Origin: Mycobacterium pinniadriaticum
Lineage (GTDB): Bacteria; Actinomycetota; Actinomycetes; Mycobacteriales; Mycobacteriaceae
Reading direction: 5' to 3'
Length of the DNA: 64,000 bases
Assembly (NCBI RefSeq): GCF_026242045.1
Contig: NZ_JAPJDO010000026.1
Span: 23,697 to 87,696 of the forward strand
Within the stretch, counting starts at the first letter, position 1. Each line of letters opens with the position of its first letter. Of this stretch, positions 7,680 to 15,023 are shown piece by piece. The position numbers were made by a program, and so were the translations under genes. The notes beneath the pieces were generated by a model. It ran no database searches, had not been told where the DNA came from, and worked only from the letters and a program-made list of their open reading frames with translations.

Positions 7680-7945
7680 GCAGCGACCGGGGCTGGCACG
7701 ACGGCGGGTCCGTGACCGCCAAGGCCCTGCGCCGGTGGCAGTGCCCCACGGACTACACGGGTGCACCTGATTGATCCATACCCAATGGGGTATACATGGA
7801 CAGGCTCACTCGCCCTCGGCCGGAGACCGCGCGGGTCAAAGCCGGGTCAAAGCTGTTGAGCACTCCGAACTGGAACGGTCATCGCGCTGCGATGGCCTGA
7901 CCGACGCCCGGCTCGCATTTCTGCGCAGTGAAAGGAGAAGTCCTC
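7680..7945. other. Control region of the sulfur module
   Basis: This 266-base gap holds a CsoR/CstR-type palindrome (7778-7793) and ends with a strong ribosome binding site (AAAGGAG, 7931-7937) for a 42-codon ORF. Other open frames here are short and lack ribosome binding sites or coding character. I see no repressor gene in the gap. Confidence 0.5.
7778..7793. promoter_or_regulatory. CsoR/CstR-family operator upstream of tauE-cstB
   Basis: ATACCC-AATG-GGGTAT is a perfect inverted repeat with 6-bp arms and a 4-bp centre, the pattern bound by CsoR-like tetramers. Persulfide-sensing CstR repressors control genes like the two downstream, so a CstR-like regulator elsewhere in the genome is the likely partner (inference). 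The related copper-type operator is at 13986-14002. Confidence 0.6.
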
Positions 7946-8074
7946 GTGCCATCCCCGGCCATTTCGACGACCCCGGCCGACGACGCAAGCCAAGCGGTTG
8001 TGCGCCGTGACCGCTGTGCTCAGCGTCTCGCCGTGACCGCCCCGATCCGCCATGACGAGACCCGACCGCTGTGA
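7946..8074 (+). CDS. 42-residue ORF coupled to tauE
   Basis: The ORF begins at GTG (7946-7948) with a good ribosome binding site (AGGAG, 8 nt upstream) and runs 42 codons to TGA at 8072-8074. That stop overlaps the GTG start of the TauE/SafE gene (GTGA). The peptide starts MPSPAISTTPADDASQAVV and has one Cys (residue 24). No domain is recognised and it is hydrophilic. It could be a small protein of the sulfur module, a leader peptide that meters translation of the exporter, or a degraded gene end whose ribosome binding site still serves tauE. Confidence 0.45.
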   Translation: MPSPAISTTPADDASQAVVRRDRCAQRLAVTAPIRHDETRPL

Positions 8075-8841
8075 CGATCGCCATCTCCCTGGTGTTTGGT
8101 GCGCTCATCGGGGTTCTGCTGGGCCTGTTGGGTGGCGGCGGGTCCATCCTGGCCGTACCGGCGCTGGTGTACGCCGTAGGTCTCGATATGGGTCAGGCGA
8201 TCCCGGTATCACTCATCGTGATCGGTGCCGCGTCCGCAGTAGGTGCACTGCCGAAAGTTCGTGCCGGCCAGGTCGAGTGGCGCCTGGCCACCGTGTTTGC
8301 TGTTGCGGGCATCCCGGCCACCTTCGCCGGGTCCGCGATCGGATCGCATCTGCCGCAGTCGGCACTGCTGCTGGGCTTCGCAACGGTGATGGTGTTCGCG
8401 GGGATTCGCATGTTGCGCGAGGGCGGGCCCACCGGGATAGCGTGTGACACCGTCGGCGGCATCGACTGGCGGCGGTGCGCCCCACGCTCCATCCCGGCAG
8501 GCCTGGCCGTGGGACTGCTGACCGGCCTGTTCGGCGTGGGAGGCGGATTCCTCATCATCCCGGCGCTGGTGTTGATGCTCGGCGTCGAGATGCCGATCGC
8601 CGTGGGCACCTCACTGTTGATCATCGTGGCCAATTCGGCGGCAGGCGTCGTCTCGCACCTGCACCGGCTGCACATCGACTGGGGTGTCGCGGCAGGGTTC
8701 GCCGGCACCGCGATCGTCGCGTCGCTCGTCGCAGGGCACCTGGGCACGCGGCTGGACACCAACCGCCTGCGACGGTGGTTCGCCGTTCTGGTCTTCGCGG
8801 TCGCCGCATTCATCGTCGTAGACACCCTCTGGCTGCGCTGA
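8071..8841 (+). CDS. TauE/SafE-family sulfite/sulfur anion exporter
   Basis: This 256-residue membrane protein has about eight hydrophobic segments and the two repeated family half-motifs, GVLLGLLGGGGSILAVPAL near residue 14 and GLLTGLFGVGGGFLIIPAL near residue 150. Members export sulfite, sulfoacetate or related sulfur anions. It sits directly before a CstB-type persulfide dioxygenase and behind a CsoR/CstR-type operator. The best reading is an exporter for sulfite or thiosulfate formed during persulfide detoxification. GTG at 8071 overlaps the stop of the 42-codon ORF. Confidence 0.88.
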   Translation: MTIAISLVFGALIGVLLGLLGGGGSILAVPALVYAVGLDMGQAIPVSLIVIGAASAVGALPKVRAGQVEWRLATVFAVAGIPATFAGSAIGSHLPQSALLLGFATVMVFAGIRMLREGGPTGIACDTVGGIDWRRCAPRSIPAGLAVGLLTGLFGVGGGFLIIPALVLMLGVEMPIAVGTSLLIIVANSAAGVVSHLHRLHIDWGVAAGFAGTAIVASLVAGHLGTRLDTNRLRRWFAVLVFAVAAFIVVDTLWLR

Positions 8842-8889
8842 ATCAGGATGTTCTCAGCCGCACAACATATTTCGATTGGAGGAACCAAC

Positions 8890-10236
8890 ATGAATGTGAC
8901 CGTCATCGAAACCTCGGGGCTGGGGGACCGCAGCTACCTGGTGAGCCAGGACGGCGTGGCAGCCGTCATCGATCCGCAACGCGACATCGACCGCGTGCTC
9001 GCCCTCGCCAAGGTTCAGGACGTCACGATCACCCACGTGCTGGAAACCCATCTGCATAACGACTACATCACCGGCGGTCTCGAGTTGGCGCGCACGGTCG
9101 GCGCCGAATACGTGGTGGCCGCAGGTGATGCGGTGGCCTACGATCGGCGCCCCGTCAACGACGGCGACGTCATCGATGCCGGGCCGTTCCGCTTTCAGAC
9201 GCTACACACCCCTGGACACACCCACCATCACCTCAGCTACGTCCTACACGACGCGTCCGGGGCGGCGGTCGGGGTGTTTTCCGGCGGTTCGATGCTGCAT
9301 GGCACCACCGGCCGCACCGACCTGATCGGCGCCGAGTACACCGAAGAGTTGACCCATGCGCAATTCCACTCCGTGCGACGTCTGGCCGCTGAACTCCCCG
9401 ACGACGTGCAGGTCTATCCCACCCACGGGTTCGGTAGCTTCTGCTCGGCCAGCCCTGCCAGCGGCGACTCGTCGACGATCGCCGAGCAACGCACCACAAA
9501 TCCGGCGCTGACCAACGACGAACAGACCTACGTCGACGACCTCATTGCCGGCCTGCACGCCTACCCCGCCTACTACGCACACATGGGCGTCATCAACGCC
9601 GACGGCCCCGCCCCCGTCGACCTGTCGCTGCCCGAACCCATCAACGCCGCCGAACTGCGCGGCCGCATCGACGCCGGAGAATGGGTCATCGACCTTCGAT
9701 CCCGAACCGCCTTCGCTGCAGGGCATCTCGCCGGAACGAAAGGCTTCGAACTGTCCACCCAGTTCGTCACCTATCTGGGGTGGCTGTACTCATGGGGCGC
9801 ACCACTGACTCTGATCGGTGAGGACGCCGACCAAATCCTCGACGCGCGCCGCGAACTGTGTCGCATCGGTGTCGACAACATCACCGGCTCGGCCGCCGGC
9901 GACATCGGCGGCCTCGCCGACGGTGCGAGGTTGGCGAACTATCGGGTTGCTGACTTCACCGATCTCGCCGCCGTACGCGGTGTCGCCGGCCTCACCGTTC
10001 TCGACGTGCGAGAGTCCCACGAGTACGCCGATGGTCACGTCCACGACGCCATCAACGTTCCCCTCCACGAGTTGACGGCTCGTCTGGAGGAGATCCCCGT
10101 GGGCCAGGTCTGGGTGCACTGCGGATCGGGGTACCGGGCGTCGATCGCCGCATCACTCATCGAGTCTCCCGAACGCGCCGTGGTGCTCGTGGATGACCAG
10201 TTCGACAACGCCGTCAAGCGCAACCTCACCACCTGA
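8890..10236 (+). CDS. CstB-type persulfide dioxygenase-sulfurtransferase (MBL fold plus two rhodanese domains)
   Basis: The first about 240 of 448 residues are a metallo-beta-lactamase fold with ETHLHNDYITGG (metal ligands, HNDY variant typical of this subgroup), HTPGHTHHHLSY and the TG-rich YPTHGFGSFCS. Next comes a rhodanese-like domain (about 258-345) that lacks a catalytic Cys. Last is an active rhodanese domain with LDVRESHEYADGHV and VHCGSGYRAS (catalytic Cys). This order (dioxygenase, dead rhodanese, live rhodanese) is that of staphylococcal CstB, which oxidises low-molecular-weight persulfides and makes thiosulfate. ATG at 8890 has a strong GGAGG ribosome binding site at 8878-8882. 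No sulfide:quinone oxidoreductase gene is adjacent. Confidence 0.9.
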   Translation: MNVTVIETSGLGDRSYLVSQDGVAAVIDPQRDIDRVLALAKVQDVTITHVLETHLHNDYITGGLELARTVGAEYVVAAGDAVAYDRRPVNDGDVIDAGPFRFQTLHTPGHTHHHLSYVLHDASGAAVGVFSGGSMLHGTTGRTDLIGAEYTEELTHAQFHSVRRLAAELPDDVQVYPTHGFGSFCSASPASGDSSTIAEQRTTNPALTNDEQTYVDDLIAGLHAYPAYYAHMGVINADGPAPVDLSLPEPINAAELRGRIDAGEWVIDLRSRTAFAAGHLAGTKGFELSTQFVTYLGWLYSWGAPLTLIGEDADQILDARRELCRIGVDNITGSAAGDIGGLADGARLANYRVADFTDLAAVRGVAGLTVLDVRESHEYADGHVHDAINVPLHELTARLEEIPVGQVWVHCGSGYRASIAASLIESPERAVVLVDDQFDNAVKRNLTT

Positions 10237-10300
10237 AGCGCGTACCCGGCCTGTGCAATCCCGGCGCCATCGTGCTCTGCGACGCTGGCGTGGCCGTCAC

Positions 10301-10888
10301 CTAGACGGGGACGGCACGCAGTGCTTCGGGCAGGCTGGGCAGGAAGTGCTTGGTGGCGAAAGCCCGGATATCGTCCTCGGTTTCGATCGGATCCGGGCTG
10401 GGCAGCAGGGTCACCATGATCGCGTACCGCCAGATGTTGTCGGCCAGTTCGTGGACGGCCTGGGGCCCGATCCGCTCGGCGAAGCCGGGCGGGAAGATCA
10501 CGTACAGCGCCGCCTCGATGCGCCGCACCGCGGCCGCGTAGTGGCGGCGGGCCAGCTCCAGGGTCAGTGCGGGCTCGTCGTGAACCATCCGGTTGAGCAC
10601 GCGGTGCTTTCTGCCGCGCAGGATGGCCTGCGTGAATGCTTCGACGTAGTAGTTCGATTGTGGGCGTTTGGCTTTGAGTTCTTCGGCGATATCGGCGAAC
10701 AACCGCGCGTTTTCCCGGTCCACCACCGCCGACACCAGGTCATCCTTGTTGGCGAAGCGCCGGTAGATCGTCGTCCGGCTCACCCCGGCCCGGCGAGCGA
10801 CGTCATCGAGGGCGACCCGGCGGATTCCATGCTGATCGAACTCGACGAGCGCGGCGTCGAGAATCGCTTCGGTCGCCTGGTCAGGCAT
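10301..10888 (-). CDS. TetR-family regulator paired with the MpaB-like oxygenase
   Basis: This 195-residue protein has an N-terminal helix-turn-helix, with IRRVALDDVARRAGVSRTTIY split across about residues 25-45, followed by the typical YRRFANKDDLVSAV. The C-terminal ligand domain is variable and the inducer is unknown. ATG at 10888 overlaps the end of the oxygenase gene by 8 bases; another ATG at 10918 would overlap by 38. It is co-transcribed with the oxygenase gene, whose promoter holds a near-perfect TetR-type palindrome (11746-11760). The pair is therefore probably self-controlled. Confidence 0.85.
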   Translation of the reverse strand: MPDQATEAILDAALVEFDQHGIRRVALDDVARRAGVSRTTIYRRFANKDDLVSAVVDRENARLFADIAEELKAKRPQSNYYVEAFTQAILRGRKHRVLNRMVHDEPALTLELARRHYAAAVRRIEAALYVIFPPGFAERIGPQAVHELADNIWRYAIMVTLLPSPDPIETEDDIRAFATKHFLPSLPEALRAVPV

Positions 10889-11744
10889 GCCCCGCCCGCG
10901 CGAAACCCGCTCTGGCATAGCCGTTGTAGCGGACCTTCATCGGCAGAAGATCCCACACCCAATTGACCGGACGCGAGCGCCAGAACGCCGCGAAGCGCTG
11001 GTAGTTGCGTTCCTTGCGCTCGCTCCAGGGCAGGCCGAGCAGCTCGCGGGTGTGTGGCGGCATCCCGCCGGTGGTCAGGAACGCGGCCAGGGGATTGAAC
11101 ACCGGTGAGACCAGCCGCCACACCCACGGCTTGACCGCCTTGGGGCGCGGGAATCCCTTGGTGACATAGCCGACGCCGTATTTGGCCGTCGAATGAGGCA
11201 CCAGCACCTCGGTGATCATCCGGTCCCAGTAGCGCTCGAACTCGGCGTAGTCGGCGGGCATCGGGCGGTCACTGACGCCGTAGCGGCGGTACCACGTCTT
11301 GGACTCCAGATACATCTGTTCCTTCTCGGCGCGCGAGAGCCGTTTGACGAAGGTGTCGGCGAAATAGAGGGCCTGATCGAAGAAGGTGGCATGCGCCCAG
11401 AAATACGTGTCGGGATCCAGCGCGTGGTAGCGGCCGCCATCGGGCATGTCGCCCTTGATGGTGTGGTGGAAGTCGCGGACCCGGCTTCCGGCGTTGTCGT
11501 CGTCGCTGCCGTAGACGGTCATGAAGATGGGCGGCAGCGACCGCTTGACGCGGGCCGCGGTGTCGGCGAAGAACACCGAGTGGTCGAGCACGCCTTGGCC
11601 GAGTTCGGCCAGCATGTTCTGCAGGACTGCCGGCCGCGGCCCGATCAGGAACATCCGGTTGTCGCCGAAATAGCGCCACACCAGGGACTGCGGTCCCAAC
11701 GGCAGGGCATCGGTGGCGGGGTGGGATTCGGCGAGATCCGTCAT
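10881..11744 (-). CDS. Oxygenase MpaB/latex-clearing-protein family (DUF2236) protein
   Basis: This 287-residue protein belongs to the family that includes the heme-dependent rubber oxygenase Lcp and fungal MpaB. Visible family features are GPRPAVLQNMLAELGQGV at the N-terminus, the conserved HHTIKGDMPDG and YFWAHATFFDQALYF, whose histidines are candidate heme ligands. Further on come WYRRYGVSDRPMP and FERYWDRM. Mycobacteria carry many paralogues with unknown substrates, probably hydrophobic. ATG at 11744 is chosen; longer frames are not family-like. The TetR gene follows with an 8-base overlap. Confidence 0.82.
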   Translation of the reverse strand: MTDLAESHPATDALPLGPQSLVWRYFGDNRMFLIGPRPAVLQNMLAELGQGVLDHSVFFADTAARVKRSLPPIFMTVYGSDDDNAGSRVRDFHHTIKGDMPDGGRYHALDPDTYFWAHATFFDQALYFADTFVKRLSRAEKEQMYLESKTWYRRYGVSDRPMPADYAEFERYWDRMITEVLVPHSTAKYGVGYVTKGFPRPKAVKPWVWRLVSPVFNPLAAFLTTGGMPPHTRELLGLPWSERKERNYQRFAAFWRSRPVNWVWDLLPMKVRYNGYARAGFARAGHA

Positions 11745-11745
11745 G

Positions 11746-11760
11746 TGAAACAGTGTTACA
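11746..11760. promoter_or_regulatory. Candidate TetR operator
   Basis: TGAAACA-G-TGTTACA has 7-bp arms with one mismatch around a single base, just upstream of the oxygenase start. Its shape fits TetR dimers, and the tetR gene lies downstream in the same operon, so autorepression is the natural reading. Confidence 0.5.
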
Positions 11761-11864
11761 GATTCTGAACTTTGTACCAACCTTTTCGTGACGAGCATCA
11801 CCGAGATCGACGAAATGGTGCGATCTACTCGCACTTTCCCGGCGAATTGTCGGTTTCGCGGCAG

Positions 11865-13976
11865 TTAGGCGAAACGCTTGAGCCGCAGGCTGTTGGTCAC
11901 CACCAGCACCGACGAGAATGCCATCGCCGCGCCGGCGATCATCGGGTTCAACAGGCCCAGCGCGGCCAGTGGAATGGCCGCGACGTTGTAGCCGAACGCC
12001 CAGAACAGGTTCTGCTTGATGATCCGCAGCGTGCGCGACGACAGCCGCAGCGCGGTCGGAACGGTTCGCAGGTCGCCGCGGACCAGCGTGATGTCGCCGG
12101 CCTCGATCGCGGCATCGGTGCCGGTCCCCATCGCCATGCCGACATCAGCGGTGGCCAGGGCCACCGAATCGTTGACACCGTCGCCGACCATGGCGACCTT
12201 TCGCCCCTCGGCCTGCAAACGCGCGATCACGTCCGCCTTTTCCGAGGGCAGCACACCCGCGATGACGTTCTCGGCGGCGATGCCCACCTCCTCCGCCACC
12301 CGCGCGGCCACCGCCGGGTTGTCCCCGGTGAGCAGGATCGGGGTGATGCCCATGGACTTCAGTTCCGCGATGGCCTCGGCGCTGGTCGGCTTGACCGCGT
12401 CGACCAGCCGGATCACCCCGTGTTGGCCGCCCTCCCAGCTGACCGCCACGCTGGTACGTCCATCATCGTCGGAGGCGCGGGCCACCCGCACCGTCACGCG
12501 AGAGACGACACCGCTGACCCCGGTGCCGGGATCGTTGGCGAAGTCACTGACCGCCGGTACCCGCAGGCCCCGCTCCCGCGCGGCGGCCACGATCGCGGCG
12601 GCCACCGGATGCTCGGAGGCGGACTCGACGGCGGCCGCCCGCGCCAAGACGGTGTCGGCGTCAGCGCCGGATTCGGCCTCGACGGCGGCCACCGACATCG
12701 TGCCGGTGGTCACCGTCCCGGTCTTGTCCAGCACGACGGCGTCGATGCCGGTGACGGTCTCGAGGACCTGCGGTTCCTTGATCAGCACTCCGAGTTGAGC
12801 GCCGCGGCCCGTGCCGACCAGGATCGCGGTCGGTGTCGCGAGGCCCAGCGCACAGGGGCAGGCGATGATCAGCACGGCCACCGCGGCGGTGAAGGCCGCC
12901 GTGACGGGCCCGCCGGCCACCAGCCAGGCGACCAGCGTGATCAGCGCGATGGCCAGCACCACCGGCACGAAGACCGCCGACACCCGATCGGCCAATCGCT
13001 GGATCGACGCCTTCCCGCTCTGCGCATCGGCGACCATCCGGGCCATCCGGGACAGCTGAGTGTCTGCTCCAACTCGTAAGGCGCGCACCATGATCCGGCC
13101 ATAGGTGTTGACCGCGCCGCCGAGCACCTCGGCGCCGGCCCGCACGTCGACGGGCACCGATTCACCCGTCATCGCCGACATGTCCAGCGCGGAGGCCCCG
13201 TCCACGACGACGCCGTCGGTGGCCACCCGTTCACCGGGGCGCACCACGATCACGTCGCCGACCTCCAACTCGCCCACCGGGATCCGGACCTCGCCGTCGT
13301 CGCGTACAACCGTGGCGTCTTTGGCGCCCAGCGACAGCAGCGCGCGCAGGGCAGACCCCGCCGACCGCTTGGCCTTCGCTTCGGCATACCGGCCGGCCAG
13401 CAGGAACACCGTCACGGCCGCCGCGACTTCGAAGTACACGTGGCCTTGCCCGTGAGCTGCCGCGCCGGTCACCACCGCGTACACCGACCACAGATAGGCG
13501 GCCAGGGTGCCCAGCGATACCAGGGTGTCCATGGTCGACGATCCATGTCGCGCGCTGCTCAAAGCGGCCTTGTGGAACGGATAGCCACCCCAGAACACGA
13601 TCGGGGTCGTCAGCACCAGCACCAGCCACGGCCAGCCTGGGAATTGCCACGGCATCACCATCGACAGCGCGACCACGGGCACCGCCAGCACCGCCGAGCC
13701 GATGAGCCGGGGGCGCAGCTGCTCGGTTGGGACGTCGTGGTTCATATGGTCGTGACCGTGGCCGGAATGGTCGATCACCGAAGCGTGGTAGCCGGTGGAT
13801 TCCACGGCATGGATCAGGTCGTGCTCGGAGACCTGCGGCCCGTGGTCGACGTGCGCGCGCTCGACGGCGAAATTCACCGTGGCGTGCACACCCTCCAGGC
13901 CGTTGAGGCCGCGCTCGATCTTCGATGCGCAGGACGCGCAGCTCATGCCGCTCAACTGAAGGTCGGTTGTCGTCAT
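11865..13976 (-). CDS. Copper-type P1B ATPase (CtpV/CopA-like)
   Basis: This 703-residue heavy-metal exporting ATPase has an N-terminal metal-binding domain with GMSCASCASKIE (Cys13 and Cys16) and the His-rich loop DHSGHGHDHMNHD. About eight membrane segments follow, with the CPCALGLATPTAI (CPC) transport motif, phosphorylation motif DKTGTVTTGT, SEHPVAAAIV (HP locus) and GDGVNDSVAL. CPC with YN and MxxS-type residues points to Cu(I). The gene begins 6 nt after a TATAGT -10 element inside a CsoR-type palindrome, so expression should respond to copper. No csoR gene is in the window. It is similar in role to M. tuberculosis CtpV, but the surrounding genes differ. Confidence 0.93.
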   Translation of the reverse strand: MTTTDLQLSGMSCASCASKIERGLNGLEGVHATVNFAVERAHVDHGPQVSEHDLIHAVESTGYHASVIDHSGHGHDHMNHDVPTEQLRPRLIGSAVLAVPVVALSMVMPWQFPGWPWLVLVLTTPIVFWGGYPFHKAALSSARHGSSTMDTLVSLGTLAAYLWSVYAVVTGAAAHGQGHVYFEVAAAVTVFLLAGRYAEAKAKRSAGSALRALLSLGAKDATVVRDDGEVRIPVGELEVGDVIVVRPGERVATDGVVVDGASALDMSAMTGESVPVDVRAGAEVLGGAVNTYGRIMVRALRVGADTQLSRMARMVADAQSGKASIQRLADRVSAVFVPVVLAIALITLVAWLVAGGPVTAAFTAAVAVLIIACPCALGLATPTAILVGTGRGAQLGVLIKEPQVLETVTGIDAVVLDKTGTVTTGTMSVAAVEAESGADADTVLARAAAVESASEHPVAAAIVAAARERGLRVPAVSDFANDPGTGVSGVVSRVTVRVARASDDDGRTSVAVSWEGGQHGVIRLVDAVKPTSAEAIAELKSMGITPILLTGDNPAVAARVAEEVGIAAENVIAGVLPSEKADVIARLQAEGRKVAMVGDGVNDSVALATADVGMAMGTGTDAAIEAGDITLVRGDLRTVPTALRLSSRTLRIIKQNLFWAFGYNVAAIPLAALGLLNPMIAGAAMAFSSVLVVTNSLRLKRFA

Positions 13977-14002
13977 ACCCCGACTATACCCCTAGGGGGT
14001 AT
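13977..14002 (-). promoter_or_regulatory. CsoR-type operator overlapping a leaderless promoter
   Basis: ATACCCC-TAG-GGGGTAT (13986-14002) is a perfect palindrome with 7-bp arms. On the minus strand TATAGT (13988-13983) fits a -10 element and ends 6 nt before the ATPase ATG, so transcription probably begins at the start codon. A bound CsoR tetramer would cover the -10 element. The operator also lies within the last codons and stop of the 43-residue ORF upstream. Confidence 0.65.
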
Positions 14003-14115
14003 GATGTCCAGTAGATTTTCGCCTCGCACAACAACACGCCGATGTCCTCGTCCGGTGTCTCCGGATCGTCCGGTTCCGGAACCGGGCGCAGGTGCCGACG
14101 CTCGCGGCCCGTCAT
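13984..14115 (-). CDS. Small acidic 43-residue protein between GPP34 and the copper ATPase
   Basis: ATG at 14115 overlaps the stop of the GPP34 gene by 4 bases (ATGA), and the ORF ends at TAG 13984-13986. The peptide is MTGRERRHLRPVPEP then an acidic stretch (DDPETPDEDIGVLLCEAK) and an end of SYPLGV. It has one Cys (residue 30) and no recognised domain. Start coupling supports real translation. Its last codons double as the CsoR-type operator of the ATPase. I cannot assign a function. It could be a stand-alone small protein linked to GPP34. Confidence 0.5.
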   Translation of the reverse strand: MTGRERRHLRPVPEPDDPETPDEDIGVLLCEAKIYWTSYPLGV

Positions 14116-14801
14116 GGCGACCCGCCTGCCACCTCTGCGCCGATGTTCTCGCGATGACCTCCGATTGCTTCGACCAGGCCAGAGATGGGCGCGCAGACGT
14201 CCCGCGCCAACTCCTGCAGTCGATACCGCCGCTCCGGGTCGTCGCCGGGATCCCCCAGACCGGGCAACCCGGCAAGGGCGGCCAACAATCCGGCCGCCAA
14301 CAACCACGGCTCGGCCGGGAATCCGGCGATCGCATTGCGCAGCGCACCACCGACGTCGTCGGCCAATGCGGCGACACGGCACGCGTCATACGGTTCGAGA
14401 TTCCCGGCCGGCACCCCGAGCACCCTGTTCCGGCCGGGGCGCAACCAGCCGGCCGCGACCAACTGCTCGCGCACCGCTGTGATCGCCTCGTGCGCGTTCC
14501 CGGCGACCAGCTGCGCCCAGGTCGCTCGATTGTGGACCCCGACCTGGGCAAACTCTGCTCGAAGGATGGGATCGTCGGGACTCGCCGCCTTGCCGGGCAC
14601 CGCCCGGCCCCCGCGTTCGACCAGGTAACCGCTCAGCTGCAGATCGGTCAGCATCGCCGCTCGCAGGGCCAGCCCGAACAAAGCAGGGTCGTGACCGTCG
14701 AATGTCCCCTGCTTGGGGTCGAAGGCGAGCAGGAACAGCTGACCGTGCAGCGTCGGCGGCACGGTCGAGGACCCGCACGACAAGCCGCCCACGCGTTCCA
14801 T
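14112..14801 (-). CDS. GPP34 (Golgi phosphoprotein 3) family protein
   Basis: This 229-residue, mostly helical protein has the GPP34 pattern: LFLLAFDPKQGTFDG at the start, LRAAMLTDLQLSGYLVERGG, then VREQLVAAGWLRPGRNRVLGV and a C-terminal helical bundle. The eukaryotic member binds phosphatidylinositol-4-phosphate and retains Golgi enzymes. Actinobacterial copies are common but have no settled role. The gene is upstream of a coupled 43-codon ORF and the copper ATPase and may be transcribed into them. The start at 14801 is the first ATG; the first about 15 residues are not conserved-looking. Confidence 0.75.
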   Translation of the reverse strand: MERVGGLSCGSSTVPPTLHGQLFLLAFDPKQGTFDGHDPALFGLALRAAMLTDLQLSGYLVERGGRAVPGKAASPDDPILRAEFAQVGVHNRATWAQLVAGNAHEAITAVREQLVAAGWLRPGRNRVLGVPAGNLEPYDACRVAALADDVGGALRNAIAGFPAEPWLLAAGLLAALAGLPGLGDPGDDPERRYRLQELARDVCAPISGLVEAIGGHRENIGAEVAGGSP

Positions 14802-15023
14802 CCCCCTCCTCGTCCCCGCCTTCGCGCGTCGCCACAGATATCAGCTTGTCGCAGAACGAGTTTGAGATTGACCCCAGCTGAGCCCCGCCGCTCAGTTGCA
14901 CCAACTCTGGCGCATAAGCCGGCAAATGACGTAAGTAGGGCACTACCTCATTTGTTGCCTTCGTTCCAGCGACGCGGTTTCGGTGGGACAATGAAGACAC
15001 CGATGAGGGAGAGATGACCTCCG

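Noticed and set aside
7836..8147. Minus-strand open frame opposite the sulfur control region
   Set aside because: Low-complexity composition, no ribosome binding site, and it lies across the tauE start; the plus-strand 42-codon ORF fits better.
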